Source: Chryseobacterium glaciei | GTDB lineage: Bacteria; Bacteroidota; Bacteroidia; Flavobacteriales; Weeksellaceae | Assembly (NCBI RefSeq): GCF_001648155.1 | Contig: NZ_CP015199.1 | Span: forward strand, 4,473,001-4,537,000 | Reading direction: 5' to 3' | Length of the DNA: 64,000 nt | Shown here: piece after piece, positions 1-8,452 of the stretch | Layout: every line of letters starts with the position of its first letter | How positions within the stretch are numbered: position 1 is the stretch's first letter | Notes under the pieces: generated by a model | What the model was told of the DNA's origin: nothing | The model's database searches: none | The model's input: only the letters and a program-made list of their open reading frames with translations | Made by a program: the position numbers and the translations under genes

Positions 1-775
1 ATGAGTTTACCGAGGGGTCAATATATCTTGTCATAAATATTACTTTCTCACCTGCGTTCATATATAATAATCCGTTAACAGCCATTGGTATAGGAAGTGA
101 TGCTGCTGCATCATACGTATTTTGTGATAAAAATGCAACGGTAGCATTACTAACGGATGTAGGTTTTGGCCCTGTATAAGGTTTTGAAACACCTATTCTA
201 ACATTTCCATTAATAGGACCTTTAACAACCAAATTCACCTGGAAATTAAAATATCCGGCTTTATTAGCTATAAATTCTTTGGTATTAGAGTCATAGGTAC
301 AAACTGCACTTTGCAAACGAATCCTGTCATACATTACTTGTCTTATTTGATTTCCTCCTGAAATATCTGCTCCTAAATAGGTTGTATCATTTCCTGTTTT
401 ATTGAATCCTAAAACAGAAGCTACCGTAGGTATACTCAGATTAGCAAGAGCATCCTGATCAAGCATTAGCACCCATGCATTCTTTGAAGTAAGAAACTTA
501 TATACATTGTCTTTTACAACATTTGTAGGAACAAGCCCTGCATTTACAGTATTATAAACTAGTAATCCATTTGCAGGATTGGGAATTGTTGTAAGATCAT
601 TAACACTAGTAAGGGCAACTTGTGGAAGTAATAATCCTTTTTTTGCATTTGTTGGAAGACTATTAACGTTTATGTCTAAAATGGATGATGGGTTAGGAGT
701 ACTTGTGCCGATTCCCACTTGCGCGTTGATTGATCCGAAAATTAATCCGGATACTACTAATAAAATATTTTTCAT
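1..775 (-). CDS. Exported protein, QVGIGT type (3' end cut by the window)
   Basis: Reads from ATG at 773-775 and leaves the window without a stop; 258 codons are visible. The N-terminus MKNILLVVSGLIFGSINAQ is a signal peptide cleaved after AQ. QVGIGTSTP and an ILDIN..LPTNAKKGLLLPQ segment follow, the same opening as the exported proteins at 23158-24528 and 26425-27204. These are secreted structural or surface proteins common in Chryseobacterium; the function is unknown. The visible C-terminal half looks beta-rich. A -7 element TATATTTG lies at 793-800, just upstream of the start. I cannot see whether a C-terminal sorting domain exists because the gene is truncated. Confidence 0.85.
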   Translation of the reverse strand, partial: MKNILLVVSGLIFGSINAQVGIGTSTPNPSSILDINVNSLPTNAKKGLLLPQVALTSVNDLTTIPNPANGLLVYNTVNAGLVPTNVVKDNVYKFLTSKNAWVLMLDQDALANLSIPTVASVLGFNKTGNDTTYLGADISGGNQIRQVMYDRIRLQSAVCTYDSNTKEFIANKAGYFNFQVNLVVKGPINGNVRIGVSKPYTGPKPTSVSNATVAFLSQNTYDAAASLPIPMAVNGLLYMNAGEKVIFMTRYIDPSVNS

Positions 776-792
776 TGTGTGTGTATTTTCAG

Positions 793-800
793 CAAATATA
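793..800 (-). promoter_or_regulatory. -7 promoter element of the first gene
   Basis: On the minus strand this reads TATATTTG, matching the Bacteroidota -7 consensus TAnnTTTG, 17 bases before the ATG. No TTG lies at the usual 17-23 bp upstream distance, so the promoter is only half supported. Confidence 0.4.
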
Positions 801-1020
801 TGCAAAAAAAACATTTTAGATTTTAATTTAAATCAATATAATTAATCATTTTTAGTAAATTTAACAATTTAAAACAAATAACATTGCATTAATGATAAAT
901 ATAATTCAAATTCAATTGTAATTAAAATTTAAAACAAAAAACACAAATAATTAATAATTTTTTTAATGAAAATAAAAATTTGAATGAGTCATTTTAACAA
1001 CATTGGACAAAAATAAAAAT

Positions 1021-1043
1021 AGATATAATTACAAATTATATCT
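1021..1043 (-). terminator. Terminator-like hairpin after the DoxX gene
   Basis: The sequence agatataatt-aca-aattatatct is a perfect 10-bp stem with a 3-base loop, followed on the minus strand by a T-rich run. It lies about 70 bases after the DoxX stop. The stem is AT-only apart from one G-C pair, so termination strength is uncertain. Confidence 0.45.
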
Positions 1044-1114
1044 ATTAGTTTAAATTATTCCTAATTTTAAAAAAAATATTAAAAATTTAAAAAAAGTTTA
1101 TTTTTAACTAAATT

Positions 1115-1543
1115 TTACCAATCAGAGGCTCTTCTTCGTTTTTCAATCATGTGATCTACAGAGAATTTTCCGGCTCCGTAAGCCATCAAAAGAAGATAAA
1201 CTGATAAATAAATCAGGCTCAATTCTTTCTTTTCAAAAGGATCAGCCCCATGAACAACAAAGCCTGCAATGATCATTGTAAAGATTAAAAATCCCAATGA
1301 AATCCTTGTAAAAAGTCCCAATATAAGAAGAATTGAACATGCAAATTCTGCTATAACAGTTAGTACCAAAGATATTATGGAACCTAATCCCAGAAAATCA
1401 AAGAAGTTAATATTTCCACCTTCAAGCAACATCTGAAGTTTTGGAAAACCGTGAGAAAGCATGGCAAACCCTATAAATACTCTTACGATTAACAGGATAA
1501 TATCTACATAAATCGGGTTAGACTTTGAGCTTAAATAGTTCAT
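1115..1543 (-). CDS. DoxX family membrane protein
   Basis: A 142-residue integral membrane protein with four predicted hydrophobic helices, the usual size and layout of DoxX/DoxD-like proteins. The first helix carries IVRVFIGFAMLSHGFPK, matching the family pattern R..lG..fl..G..K, and the last helix is followed by a basic tail EKRRRASDW. DoxX-family members in Bacteroidota are mostly uncharacterised, and some are tied to redox or sulfur metabolism. It lies 70 bases downstream of era on the same strand and may be read through from it. A hairpin at 1021-1043 probably ends the transcript. The substrate or partner cannot be told from sequence. Confidence 0.82.
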   Translation of the reverse strand: MNYLSSKSNPIYVDIILLIVRVFIGFAMLSHGFPKLQMLLEGGNINFFDFLGLGSIISLVLTVIAEFACSILLILGLFTRISLGFLIFTMIIAGFVVHGADPFEKKELSLIYLSVYLLLMAYGAGKFSVDHMIEKRRRASDW

Positions 1544-1613
1544 TCAATGAAAATTTAAAGATAAAGTTAATAAAAAATCTCCTTAATACAACGATGAATA
1601 TTGGCTTTTTAGT

Positions 1614-2489
1614 CTATCTGTATCCGAAATTTTTTAAATCTCTATCATTTTTTCTCCAATCTTTTTTCACTTTAACGAATAAATTCAAGTGTATTTTTTT
1701 TGAAAAAAACTTCTCAAGATCTAATCTTGCTTCTGTTCCTACTTTTTTAATTGCTTCTCCTTTATGTCCAATAATAATCCCTTTTTGAGTATCTCTTTCA
1801 ACGTAAATGACTGAATCAATGAAAATAATTCCTTCTTGTTCCTTGAACTGCTCCGTAACAACTTCCACAGAATATGGAATTTCTTTTTCATAATTCAAAA
1901 GAATTTTCTCACGAATAGCTTCGTTTACGAAAAATCTTTCAGGTTTATCAGTATATTGATCTTTATCGTAATAAGCCGGACTTTCAGGAAGCATCGACTT
2001 CAACTTAGGAAGAATAATATCCGTGTTGAATGCATTTAGCGCAGAAATAGGAAGAATTTCAGCTTTAGGAATTCTTTCATGCCACTCTTCTACGTGTTTT
2101 TCCAAACCTGCCTGATCGGTCTGGTCTACTTTATTCAATAAAAGTAAAACCGGAACAGGGATTTTATTTAATTTTTCAATCAAAAATGCTGATGGTTCAG
2201 ATTTATCTGTTACATCTACAATGAAAAGGAAAACATCGGCATCCTGTAAAGAATCCTTTACAAAATCCATCATTTTCTCCTGAAGACCATATTTAGGATC
2301 TAAAACTCCAGGCGTATCCGAAAATACGATCTGTAGGTCTTCTTCATTATAAATTCCAAAAATTCTGTGACGTGTTGTCTGTGCTTTTTGAGTTACAATT
2401 GCCAGTTTCTCGCCCATTAATTCATTTAATAAGGTAGATTTTCCGGCATTTGGTTTCCCAACTATATTTACAAATCCTGCTTTGTGCAT
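1614..2489 (-). CDS. era: GTPase Era
   Basis: Era is a Ras-like GTPase that binds 16S rRNA and assists 30S subunit assembly. The protein from ATG at 2489 has 291 residues, normal for the family. Visible motifs are G1 GKPNAGKST (residues 11-19), G3 DTPG, G4 NKVD and G5 SAL. A C-terminal KH domain carries GIIIGHKGEAIKKVG. The reading frame is open to an earlier ATG at 2579, which would add 30 hydrophobic residues before MHKAGFVNIVG. I prefer 2489 because families begin just before the G1 motif and a -7 element (TAACTTTG) lies between the two ATGs. Confidence 0.96.
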   Translation of the reverse strand: MHKAGFVNIVGKPNAGKSTLLNELMGEKLAIVTQKAQTTRHRIFGIYNEEDLQIVFSDTPGVLDPKYGLQEKMMDFVKDSLQDADVFLFIVDVTDKSEPSAFLIEKLNKIPVPVLLLLNKVDQTDQAGLEKHVEEWHERIPKAEILPISALNAFNTDIILPKLKSMLPESPAYYDKDQYTDKPERFFVNEAIREKILLNYEKEIPYSVEVVTEQFKEQEGIIFIDSVIYVERDTQKGIIIGHKGEAIKKVGTEARLDLEKFFSKKIHLNLFVKVKKDWRKNDRDLKNFGYR

Positions 2490-2509
2490 AAAAATAATAT
2501 TACAAAATG

Positions 2510-2517
2510 CAAAGTTA
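2510..2517 (-). promoter_or_regulatory. -7 promoter element of era
   Basis: Minus-strand TAACTTTG fits TAnnTTTG and sits 20 bases upstream of the ATG at 2489. It falls inside the longer candidate reading frame and so supports the shorter Era start. No good TTG -33 element is visible. Confidence 0.45.
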
Positions 2518-2614
2518 CTAAAACAAAACTGGTCTTTACGGCTAATGTTAAAAGATTTAAAATAAAAAAGCCTCCCCAATTTAAGGAAAGACTTTCTCTG
2601 GAAATAGAATTGAA

Positions 2615-3454
2615 CTAAATGATATGAATTTTCATAAATTCTAAACTGCCACGAGCCAATTCCTCAGCATCGTGTGGGGATTTCTGCCATAAAGAAACCA
2701 TCTGCTGCATTCCCGGAATAGAAGAAGAAAAATTCTCCAACACCAAATTCCCTTCAAAATTGATTTCTTTTAATGCTTTAAAAAGTTCGTTCCAATTTAC
2801 AGTACCTTCACCAAGCATTCCGCGGTGAGATTCTGTCATGTGAACGTGTTTTAGCTTGTTTCCTGCAAGAATAATCGGATCATAAAAATTATTCTCCTCA
2901 ATATTCATGTGGAAGGTATCCAAATGAAGAAATAAATTATCTTTTCCTGTTTTTGAGATCAGATCTAAAACATTTTTTGCTGTATTACAAACATAAGTTT
3001 CGTAACGGTTGATGGGTTCAATTGCGATGTTTACCCCTTTTTCTTTGGCATAATCTGCAACTTTACTCCAAACTTCAACAATAGTTTCAGCTTCATTTTC
3101 AGTTAATGGATTCCCCGAAAATGCTCCGATTCCGCCATGAAGAACGCCTCCTAAAAAATTAGTTTCTAATTCTGAAGTCTTGTCTACAGCCTGCTTTATT
3201 AAACTTTCTGCAACTTCAGGATGAAAAGCAATATGAGCTTCTTTTGGAAGATTTAATGAACAGACAACATCCAGATTGTTATCTTTAAGCTGCTTCTTTA
3301 CTTCTTTAGTATTGAATTCCATTGACGGAGGAAGCAAAATTTCAATTAAATCAAAACCTGCTTTTGCCGTTTTTTCTATTGCATATTTTCCGGCTTCAGG
3401 ATTCCAGTTTGGGGTGATCCATGAAAGAAGTGAAGCTCCAAATTTTACATTCAT
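2615..3454 (-). CDS. D-tagatose/D-psicose 3-epimerase-like sugar isomerase
   Basis: A 279-residue TIM-barrel enzyme of the AP-endonuclease-2/xylose-isomerase-like superfamily. The metal ligands expected for ketose 3-epimerases are all present: E146 (AIEPINRYETY), D179 (LHLDTFHMN), H205 (KHVHMTESHRG) and E240 (LVLENF). Each is offset by six from Glu152, Asp185, His211 and Glu246 as I recall them for Pseudomonas cichorii D-tagatose 3-epimerase. Substrate-contact residues E152, H182 and R211 also match. Hydroxypyruvate isomerase is a less likely relative. It is the last gene of the LacI-kinase-MFS-porin operon, 28 bases after the porin gene. I infer C3 epimerisation of a ketohexose to fructose or sorbose; the exact substrate is not determined. 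Confidence 0.85.
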   Translation of the reverse strand: MNVKFGASLLSWITPNWNPEAGKYAIEKTAKAGFDLIEILLPPSMEFNTKEVKKQLKDNNLDVVCSLNLPKEAHIAFHPEVAESLIKQAVDKTSELETNFLGGVLHGGIGAFSGNPLTENEAETIVEVWSKVADYAKEKGVNIAIEPINRYETYVCNTAKNVLDLISKTGKDNLFLHLDTFHMNIEENNFYDPIILAGNKLKHVHMTESHRGMLGEGTVNWNELFKALKEINFEGNLVLENFSSSIPGMQQMVSLWQKSPHDAEELARGSLEFMKIHII

Positions 3455-3482
3455 TATAATTATTGATTTTTTAATTATTCAT

Positions 3483-4892
3483 TTAAAATACCCACCACTC
3501 TGTTCTTACGCCAAAGTAAGTTCCGAATCTTTTCGCTCCCGATTGTTGTAAAAATGGTGAATAAAGACTGTTCATTGCCTGATCGTTGTATCTTGATAAT
3601 TCCGCAATCAATCTGATATGTGGCCTTGCCCAAACGCTTCTTTCAGCTGTAGGAACCAATGTTGGAGCCAGAACCAATTTTGTCATTGATGCAGGATCCT
3701 GAGTTCCGTCTTTTCTTGTTGCAAAATGCAATTCAGAAACAATATGGAACCAATTATTGAAATAATAAGTTGCTCTTAAACCTGTATTAAATTCAGATTT
3801 TTTATTGAAAATTTCACGATTATAATAATCCATTGCTTTATTATCACTGTTTGCTCCACCCTTACTTTGAGTGTAAACAGCATAAGCATTTACAGACCAT
3901 CTGTCAGAAAGATTTAGCAAAATATGTTCAACCGCAGTTAAAGAGTAAGCGCCTTTATAAGTCTTTGTAACTTCATCCGGAGCTCCGTAAGTTCGCCATG
4001 TCTGGGTATTTCCGCCATCTCCCCCGTTGGCAATTCCGCCACCGTATCTTAAGGAAATTTGATTAAAAGATCCCGGAAGTTTAGTTTTTAAATCTGTATT
4101 TAATTTTGCTCCCAAAACCCAGCCTTTATCTGATGGATAGTTTTCCTTAGAGTTTTTACCTGATTTATCTACATTATGAAATTCCGCAAGAAGTTTCAGT
4201 TTATGATCTCCATTTTTAAACGGAATCGTGTGTTCCAAAACAAATACTTCTCTTTGTCTGTAAATCAAACTTTTTGTACCGCTGATCACATTCGTATAAG
4301 AATATGGTGTAGAATTGCTTGCTGCCGTATCTATCGCTGCCGGAAAAAACATAGAGAAGCTTGTATTTTTATGTTTCACACCCCAGCCTGTCGCTGAGTG
4401 ATCATCAAAATAAAAATAATCTGCAATATGTACATCATTAAATCTCAGCCATCTGGATCCTGCCCAAACATCCCAATCACTTCCCATAATATTTCTTGCT
4501 TCAACGAAAGCTTCCGGTAAAGCAACGATCATTCCCTGATTAGACTTGGAATCTACGTTTCCTAAAAATGTTCCGCCAGAATAGAAACTTAATCTCGCCT
4601 GCATATCAATTTTAGTACTTTTTGTACTGTCGCCTCCTGCAACGGGAGTGAAATGAAAAGCCGGTAGGAAATCTACATAGTCCCCTTGATCCATTCTTCC
4701 TCCTAAAGAACCTTGATTATTAAGGTTTAATTGCCTACCTGTGCGCCCATCTGCGTTCGGGGAATATGCTGCTCCGATCCTACCCGTTGTTCCAAAAGAG
4801 AACTTTTTATTGGTAATAATGATCTGTGCATTTGAAATTTGACTAGCAATTAGTAAAAGCCAAAAACTATATTTAAAAACATTTGTGTTCAT
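3483..4892 (-). CDS. LamB/maltoporin-type carbohydrate porin
   Basis: A 469-residue outer-membrane protein. The signal peptide ends ...SQISNAQ, and the body has alternating aromatic beta-strands and a C-terminal TEWWVF, typical of an outer-membrane barrel. The segment DVWAGSRWLRFNDVHIADYF closely resembles the maltoporin signature (WAGKR...DVH..D.YYWD), so I place it in the LamB family of sugar-specific porins. It lies 3 bases after the MFS symporter gene and before the epimerase gene, so it probably lets a mono- or oligosaccharide through the outer membrane for this operon. A passive LamB-type porin is unusual in this phylum, where TonB-dependent SusC/SusD pairs generally do this job. Confidence 0.8.
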   Translation of the reverse strand: MNTNVFKYSFWLLLIASQISNAQIIITNKKFSFGTTGRIGAAYSPNADGRTGRQLNLNNQGSLGGRMDQGDYVDFLPAFHFTPVAGGDSTKSTKIDMQARLSFYSGGTFLGNVDSKSNQGMIVALPEAFVEARNIMGSDWDVWAGSRWLRFNDVHIADYFYFDDHSATGWGVKHKNTSFSMFFPAAIDTAASNSTPYSYTNVISGTKSLIYRQREVFVLEHTIPFKNGDHKLKLLAEFHNVDKSGKNSKENYPSDKGWVLGAKLNTDLKTKLPGSFNQISLRYGGGIANGGDGGNTQTWRTYGAPDEVTKTYKGAYSLTAVEHILLNLSDRWSVNAYAVYTQSKGGANSDNKAMDYYNREIFNKKSEFNTGLRATYYFNNWFHIVSELHFATRKDGTQDPASMTKLVLAPTLVPTAERSVWARPHIRLIAELSRYNDQAMNSLYSPFLQQSGAKRFGTYFGVRTEWWVF

Positions 4893-4895
4893 ATT

Positions 4896-6140
4896 CTACT
4901 TCAAAGTTTTTGGTTTGTAGAATTTTAAAGCAAAAACAATAATAATCACATAACAGATAATTGGCAATAAATAAGCATGTGCAACGTCTGTTTCAGCAAT
5001 TTTACCCATAATTGGCGGGAAAACTGCTCCTCCGAACATCGCCATTACCAAGAAAGAAGATGCCTGCTGAACTTTGTTACCCAATCTTTTAAGACCAAGA
5101 CTGAAAATCGTTGGATACATTACGCTTAAGAATAAATTCAACATAATTAAACTAATGAATGAAACCCATCCGAAACTTTGAGAAATAATAAGACAAAGCA
5201 CAATGTTACAAGCTGTAAAGATGGCTAAAAGCTTATTAGGCGCAATATATTTCATTAAGAATGTTCCAACAAAACGTCCGATCATCATCATTGCCATACT
5301 TAAAGAGAAATAATATGAAGCCTGAGTCTCCTGAAGATGCATTTTTTCAACTCCGTAATTAATAAAGAATGCCCATGTTCCACCCTGCGCTGCAATATTG
5401 AAAAACTGAGCAACAACAGCAAAAATAAAGTGTCTTTGCTTCCAAAGCGGTGCATTTGGATCGCTGTCGTGGTGGTGATCTTCGCCAGTTGCATGTTCCA
5501 ATATTTCAATTTCTTCAGCATGAGGATCTTTTAAACTTGGAACTTTAATGAAAAAGAAAATAATGGTAATAACCAAAATCACAATCCCGATCCAACCATA
5601 AAGACTTTTCACAGAATCCAAAGAATTATCTTCCTGACCTGCTCCAAAGATGAAAAAACCACCCAACAATGGTCCGATAATCGCTCCTAATCCGTTGAAT
5701 GACTGAGCGAAGTTCACTCTTTGATCACTCGTTCTCTCATCTCCTAACGCCGCAACGAAAGGGTGAGCAACAGTTTCTAAAGTCGCCATCCCCATTGCAA
5801 GGATAAATAATGCTACTCTAAAGAAGTCAAAAGACATATTGTTCGCAGCAGGAATAAAAAGGAAACATCCGCCTGCGAACAGCGACAATCCCAAAATAAC
5901 GCCTAATTTATACCCAAATTTCTTCATGAAAAGTCCCGCAGGAATTCCCATCAAAGCATACGCTCCAAAGATTGAAAGCTGTACCAATCCTGATTTTGAT
6001 TTGGAAATACTAAGCACATTTTGGAAATGCTTATTCAATACATCTCCCATCGTCAGGGCAATAGCCCAGAAAAAAAACAGGGAGATCACGAAAGAGAATA
6101 CAACAAGGTACTTCTTTTCAGTAAATTTAGCTGAATTCAT
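4896..6140 (-). CDS. Sugar MFS transporter (FucP/GluP-like)
   Basis: A 414-residue, twelve-helix major facilitator protein. The first helix region has FFFWAIALTMGDVLNKHFQN and helix 2 has GAYALMGIPAGLFMKKFGYK, as in the fucose/glucose-galactose:proton symporter family. The central cytoplasmic loop is histidine-rich (GEDHHHDSDPNAP). It acts in the inner membrane. It follows the kinase gene by 40 bases and precedes the porin gene by 3 bases, so it almost certainly imports the sugar handled by this operon. A degenerate copy of the LacI operator (6159-6170) lies just upstream. The sugar is not identifiable from sequence; fructose or another ketohexose fits the kinase and epimerase. Confidence 0.88.
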   Translation of the reverse strand: MNSAKFTEKKYLVVFSFVISLFFFWAIALTMGDVLNKHFQNVLSISKSKSGLVQLSIFGAYALMGIPAGLFMKKFGYKLGVILGLSLFAGGCFLFIPAANNMSFDFFRVALFILAMGMATLETVAHPFVAALGDERTSDQRVNFAQSFNGLGAIIGPLLGGFFIFGAGQEDNSLDSVKSLYGWIGIVILVITIIFFFIKVPSLKDPHAEEIEILEHATGEDHHHDSDPNAPLWKQRHFIFAVVAQFFNIAAQGGTWAFFINYGVEKMHLQETQASYYFSLSMAMMMIGRFVGTFLMKYIAPNKLLAIFTACNIVLCLIISQSFGWVSFISLIMLNLFLSVMYPTIFSLGLKRLGNKVQQASSFLVMAMFGGAVFPPIMGKIAETDVAHAYLLPIICYVIIIVFALKFYKPKTLK

Positions 6141-6158
6141 AAGTGTGTTTTTTAAAGT

Positions 6159-6170
6159 GTTAAAAGTTTA
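6159..6170. promoter_or_regulatory. Degenerate LacI-type operator
   Basis: GTTAAAAGTTTA differs by one base from GTTAAACGTTTA in the two better operators at 7074 and 8333. It lies between the kinase stop and the MFS start. The change breaks the central symmetry, so it may be chance in AT-rich DNA. Confidence 0.3.
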
Positions 6171-6180
6171 TTGATAAATT

Positions 6181-7071
6181 CTAATTTTTAAATTTTTGAA
6201 ATTCTTCATACTCATAATCCGGGCAAGCACCTGATTTTGAAGTAATAAAAGCACCCAAAGAAATAGCTTCCGTCATGATTTCTTCCGGACTTTTCCCCTG
6301 AATTCTTTTAGAAATAAATCCTGAAAGAAAGGCATCACCACTTCCTACCGTATCTGCAATTTTAATAGGAACAGCACCGAATCCATAATTCCTATCTCCA
6401 ACAAAATATCTGGCACCTTTACTTCCTTTTGTAAGTACAATTTCTTTGATATTAAAGTGATTTTGAATGAATGTTACAGTTTCATCTTCGCTGATGTATT
6501 CTTCGCTTAAGAATTCCATGATCTGTCTCATTTCAGCTTTGTTCATTTTTACGATATCGGCTTTGTGTAAAAGCTCTTTAATCAAATCAATATCAATGAA
6601 TGGCGGTCTGAAATTAACATCGAAAATTTTAAGTTTTGCGAATTCTATAAGCTTTAGAAGTGTTTCTTTAGACTTTGGATTTCTTGCAGAAAGGCTTCCG
6701 AAAACAAAAGCTTCAGCATTGGATATCAATTCTTTATGTTCAGGTAAAAAATCAATATAATCCCAAGCGACATGATTTACAATGTCGTACGTTGCTTCAT
6801 TATGTTCATCAATTTTTGCAATTACGGTGCTTGTAGGGTTTTCATTATCAACCTGGATGTATTCTGTCGTCAGTCCCCATCCTTTGATCTGGTCTGTCAA
6901 TTTTTTTCCAAGCTCATCGTTTCCGATTCTGCTTAGCATTTTAACATCAGTTCCCATTTTGTGCACATTGTATGCAGCATTGAAGGGAGCTCCTCCCGCT
7001 CTGGTACCTTCAGGGAATATATCCCAAAGAACTTCACCAAAACAAACTACATAAGGATTTTCTTTTATCAT
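6181..7071 (-). CDS. PfkB-family carbohydrate kinase, fructokinase-like
   Basis: A 296-residue cytoplasmic ribokinase/PfkB-fold kinase. The N-terminal substrate signature GGAPFNAAYNVHKMG (residues 26-40) and the C-terminal ATP/anion-hole motif DTVGSGDAFLSGF (240-252) are complete, with the catalytic aspartate at D246. The length and the FGEVLWDIFPEG opening match bacterial fructokinases. It would phosphorylate fructose or a similar ketose delivered by the neighbouring transporter and epimerase. It lies 33 bases after lacI. A 12-bp perfect palindrome sits directly before its ATG, so it is probably repressed by that regulator. Confidence 0.88.
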   Translation of the reverse strand: MIKENPYVVCFGEVLWDIFPEGTRAGGAPFNAAYNVHKMGTDVKMLSRIGNDELGKKLTDQIKGWGLTTEYIQVDNENPTSTVIAKIDEHNEATYDIVNHVAWDYIDFLPEHKELISNAEAFVFGSLSARNPKSKETLLKLIEFAKLKIFDVNFRPPFIDIDLIKELLHKADIVKMNKAEMRQIMEFLSEEYISEDETVTFIQNHFNIKEIVLTKGSKGARYFVGDRNYGFGAVPIKIADTVGSGDAFLSGFISKRIQGKSPEEIMTEAISLGAFITSKSGACPDYEYEEFQKFKN

Positions 7072-7073
7072 AA

Positions 7074-7087
7074 GGTTAAACGTTTAA
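7074..7087. promoter_or_regulatory. LacI-family operator in front of the kinase gene
   Basis: GGTTAAACGTTTAA contains the perfect 12-bp palindrome TTAAACGTTTAA (7076-7087) with the central CG typical of LacI-family operators. It lies 5 bases upstream of the kinase ATG. The first 13 bases recur exactly at 8333-8345. Binding by the adjacent LacI-type protein is inferred. Confidence 0.7.
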
Positions 7088-7104
7088 GTTATTTATTAAA
7101 TTTT

Positions 7105-8103
7105 TTATTTCACTGATTTTTTATTAATCAATTTTGCAGGAAAGGTTATTTTTCTACCGTCGACTGTATAATTATCAATCTGAGCATCAAGAACTTTCAC
7201 AGCTTCTCTCGCCATTTCTATCAAAGGTTGCTGTACAAAACTAATCTCTGTTGGAAAAAGGCTGTACGCTTCTGTCTGATCAAAAGCAATTACTGATACA
7301 TCTTGCGGAACTTTAATATTTTTCTGATTTAAATAGCTCAATCCTGCAATTCCAAGCTTATTACTTGAAAAATATAAAGCTGTTTTCTTTGAAAGATCTA
7401 AACTTTCATCAAGACCTTTATAAATTTCTTCTGTGATATTATTAATTCCAATTAATACTTTTTTATACTGAATATCTGCTGTAGAAATACGTTTGTCAAA
7501 TCCTTCCTGTCTGTCTAACAAATGTGGAAGTTTCGTATCATAGCCAATATAAATGATTTCCTCAAAATTTTTCTCAACTAAAAACTCGCAAATACTTTCC
7601 GAAATCTCAGAATTGTTGATCATGATTCCAGGAATATTTACATTTTTAAGATAACGATCAATGGTTACAATTGGATATTCTTCTTTTAACAGTTTTAAAA
7701 CCGCTTCATCAGAATCTACAACCGGTGCCAGAATCATCCCGTCTACTTGTTGTTCAGAGAAAAGCTCTGTTAATTTTCTGAATTTTTCAGGATTTTCATC
7801 AGAACTTCCGATAAGCAATGTATAACCAAATTTCATGGCTTCATCTTCAATATTTCTGGCAATACTCGAATAAAAATCATTCGAAATATCTGCCAAAATA
7901 AGCCCTATCAGCTTACTTTTACTCATTTTAAGACTTTTTGCAATCTTGTTGGGAGTATAATTAATCGTTTCAGCTACTTCAAGAATTTTTACTTTTGTAG
8001 CTTCGCTTATTCTGCTTCCTTCTTTTTTATTCAAAACATAGGAAACGGTTGCAACAGAAACTCCTGCAATTCTCGCTATGTCTTTAATGGAAGCTCTCTT
8101 CAT
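7105..8103 (-). CDS. LacI/GalR-family transcriptional regulator
   Basis: A 332-residue DNA-binding sugar sensor. The N-terminal helix-turn-helix ASIKDIARIAGVSVATVSYV and hinge-helix region TPNKIAKSLKMSKS are typical of LacI/GalR. The rest is a periplasmic-binding-protein-like ligand domain (LIGLILADISNDFYSS ... VSVIAFDQTEAYSLFPT). It heads the kinase-MFS-porin-epimerase operon and presumably represses it until the cognate sugar or sugar phosphate appears. Two matching palindromes with central CG lie before the kinase gene (7074) and 230 bases upstream of this gene (8333). Its own promoter is at 8126-8157. Confidence 0.93.
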   Translation of the reverse strand: MKRASIKDIARIAGVSVATVSYVLNKKEGSRISEATKVKILEVAETINYTPNKIAKSLKMSKSKLIGLILADISNDFYSSIARNIEDEAMKFGYTLLIGSSDENPEKFRKLTELFSEQQVDGMILAPVVDSDEAVLKLLKEEYPIVTIDRYLKNVNIPGIMINNSEISESICEFLVEKNFEEIIYIGYDTKLPHLLDRQEGFDKRISTADIQYKKVLIGINNITEEIYKGLDESLDLSKKTALYFSSNKLGIAGLSYLNQKNIKVPQDVSVIAFDQTEAYSLFPTEISFVQQPLIEMAREAVKVLDAQIDNYTVDGRKITFPAKLINKKSVK

Positions 8104-8125
8104 ATTATTTTATTAGTTTACGTTG

Positions 8126-8157
8126 CAAAAGTATCTTATAAAATATAAACAAAACAA
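8126..8157 (-). promoter_or_regulatory. Promoter of lacI
   Basis: On the minus strand a -7 box TACTTTTG (8126-8133) is preceded by TTG at 8155-8157 with 21-bp spacing, or at 8150-8152 with 16-bp spacing. This fits TTG-N17-23-TAnnTTTG. The ATG is 22 bases downstream of the box. Confidence 0.6.
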
Positions 8158-8325
8158 TAGCTGTATTTTTTTGGTCATTTGGAAAATTATTGTATTTTCG
8201 CGCCTTTTAAAATTTTAGAATCAAATAAAATACAAAACATTAATTATCAGCTATTTGAATAAAAATATAATTAATATTAATTTAATGTTAACCAAAAATG
8301 AAATCTTCTGATGTTAATTTAGTTA

Positions 8326-8348
8326 TACTTTTGGTTAAACGTTTAGCT
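8326..8348 (+). promoter_or_regulatory. -7 box overlapped by a LacI-type operator
   Basis: Plus-strand TACTTTTG (8326-8333) fits TAnnTTTG and runs straight into GGTTAAACGTTTAGC, whose core TAAACGTTTA (8336-8345) is a perfect palindrome. A repressor here would cover the expected start site of a transcript toward the Crp-like gene at 8453. A clear -33 TTG is missing, so the promoter part is weaker than the operator. Confidence 0.5.
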
Positions 8349-8452
8349 TATTAAATTTTAATATATTTTGAAAATAATTTAAAACTTGATAAAAATATCC
8401 TTTTATTTAACCTTTTAAAACCAATATTTTTGAAATATTACAATTCATTTTT

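Larger units (their letters stand above)
776..1114. other. AT-rich intergenic region
   Basis: This 339-base gap is almost entirely A/T. It holds the -7 element of the gene to its left and a perfect AT-only hairpin (1021-1043) downstream of the DoxX gene. I see no ORF or RNA gene in it. Confidence 0.6.
8104..8452. other. Divergent regulatory region between lacI and the Crp-like gene
   Basis: A 349-base AT-rich gap. It holds a minus-strand promoter for lacI near its left end (8126-8157) and a plus-strand -7 box with an overlapping LacI operator (8326-8348). A second plus-strand TATTTTTG at 8425-8432 lies just before the Crp-like gene. No ORF is seen. Confidence 0.65.

Noticed and set aside
579..845. 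88-residue plus-strand ORF
   Set aside because: It lies antisense to the exported-protein gene at 1-775, which has a signal peptide and family features; the plus-strand translation has none.
2490..2579. Longer Era N-terminus from ATG at 2579
   Set aside because: Adds 30 residues foreign to the family and includes the probable -7 promoter box at 2510-2517.
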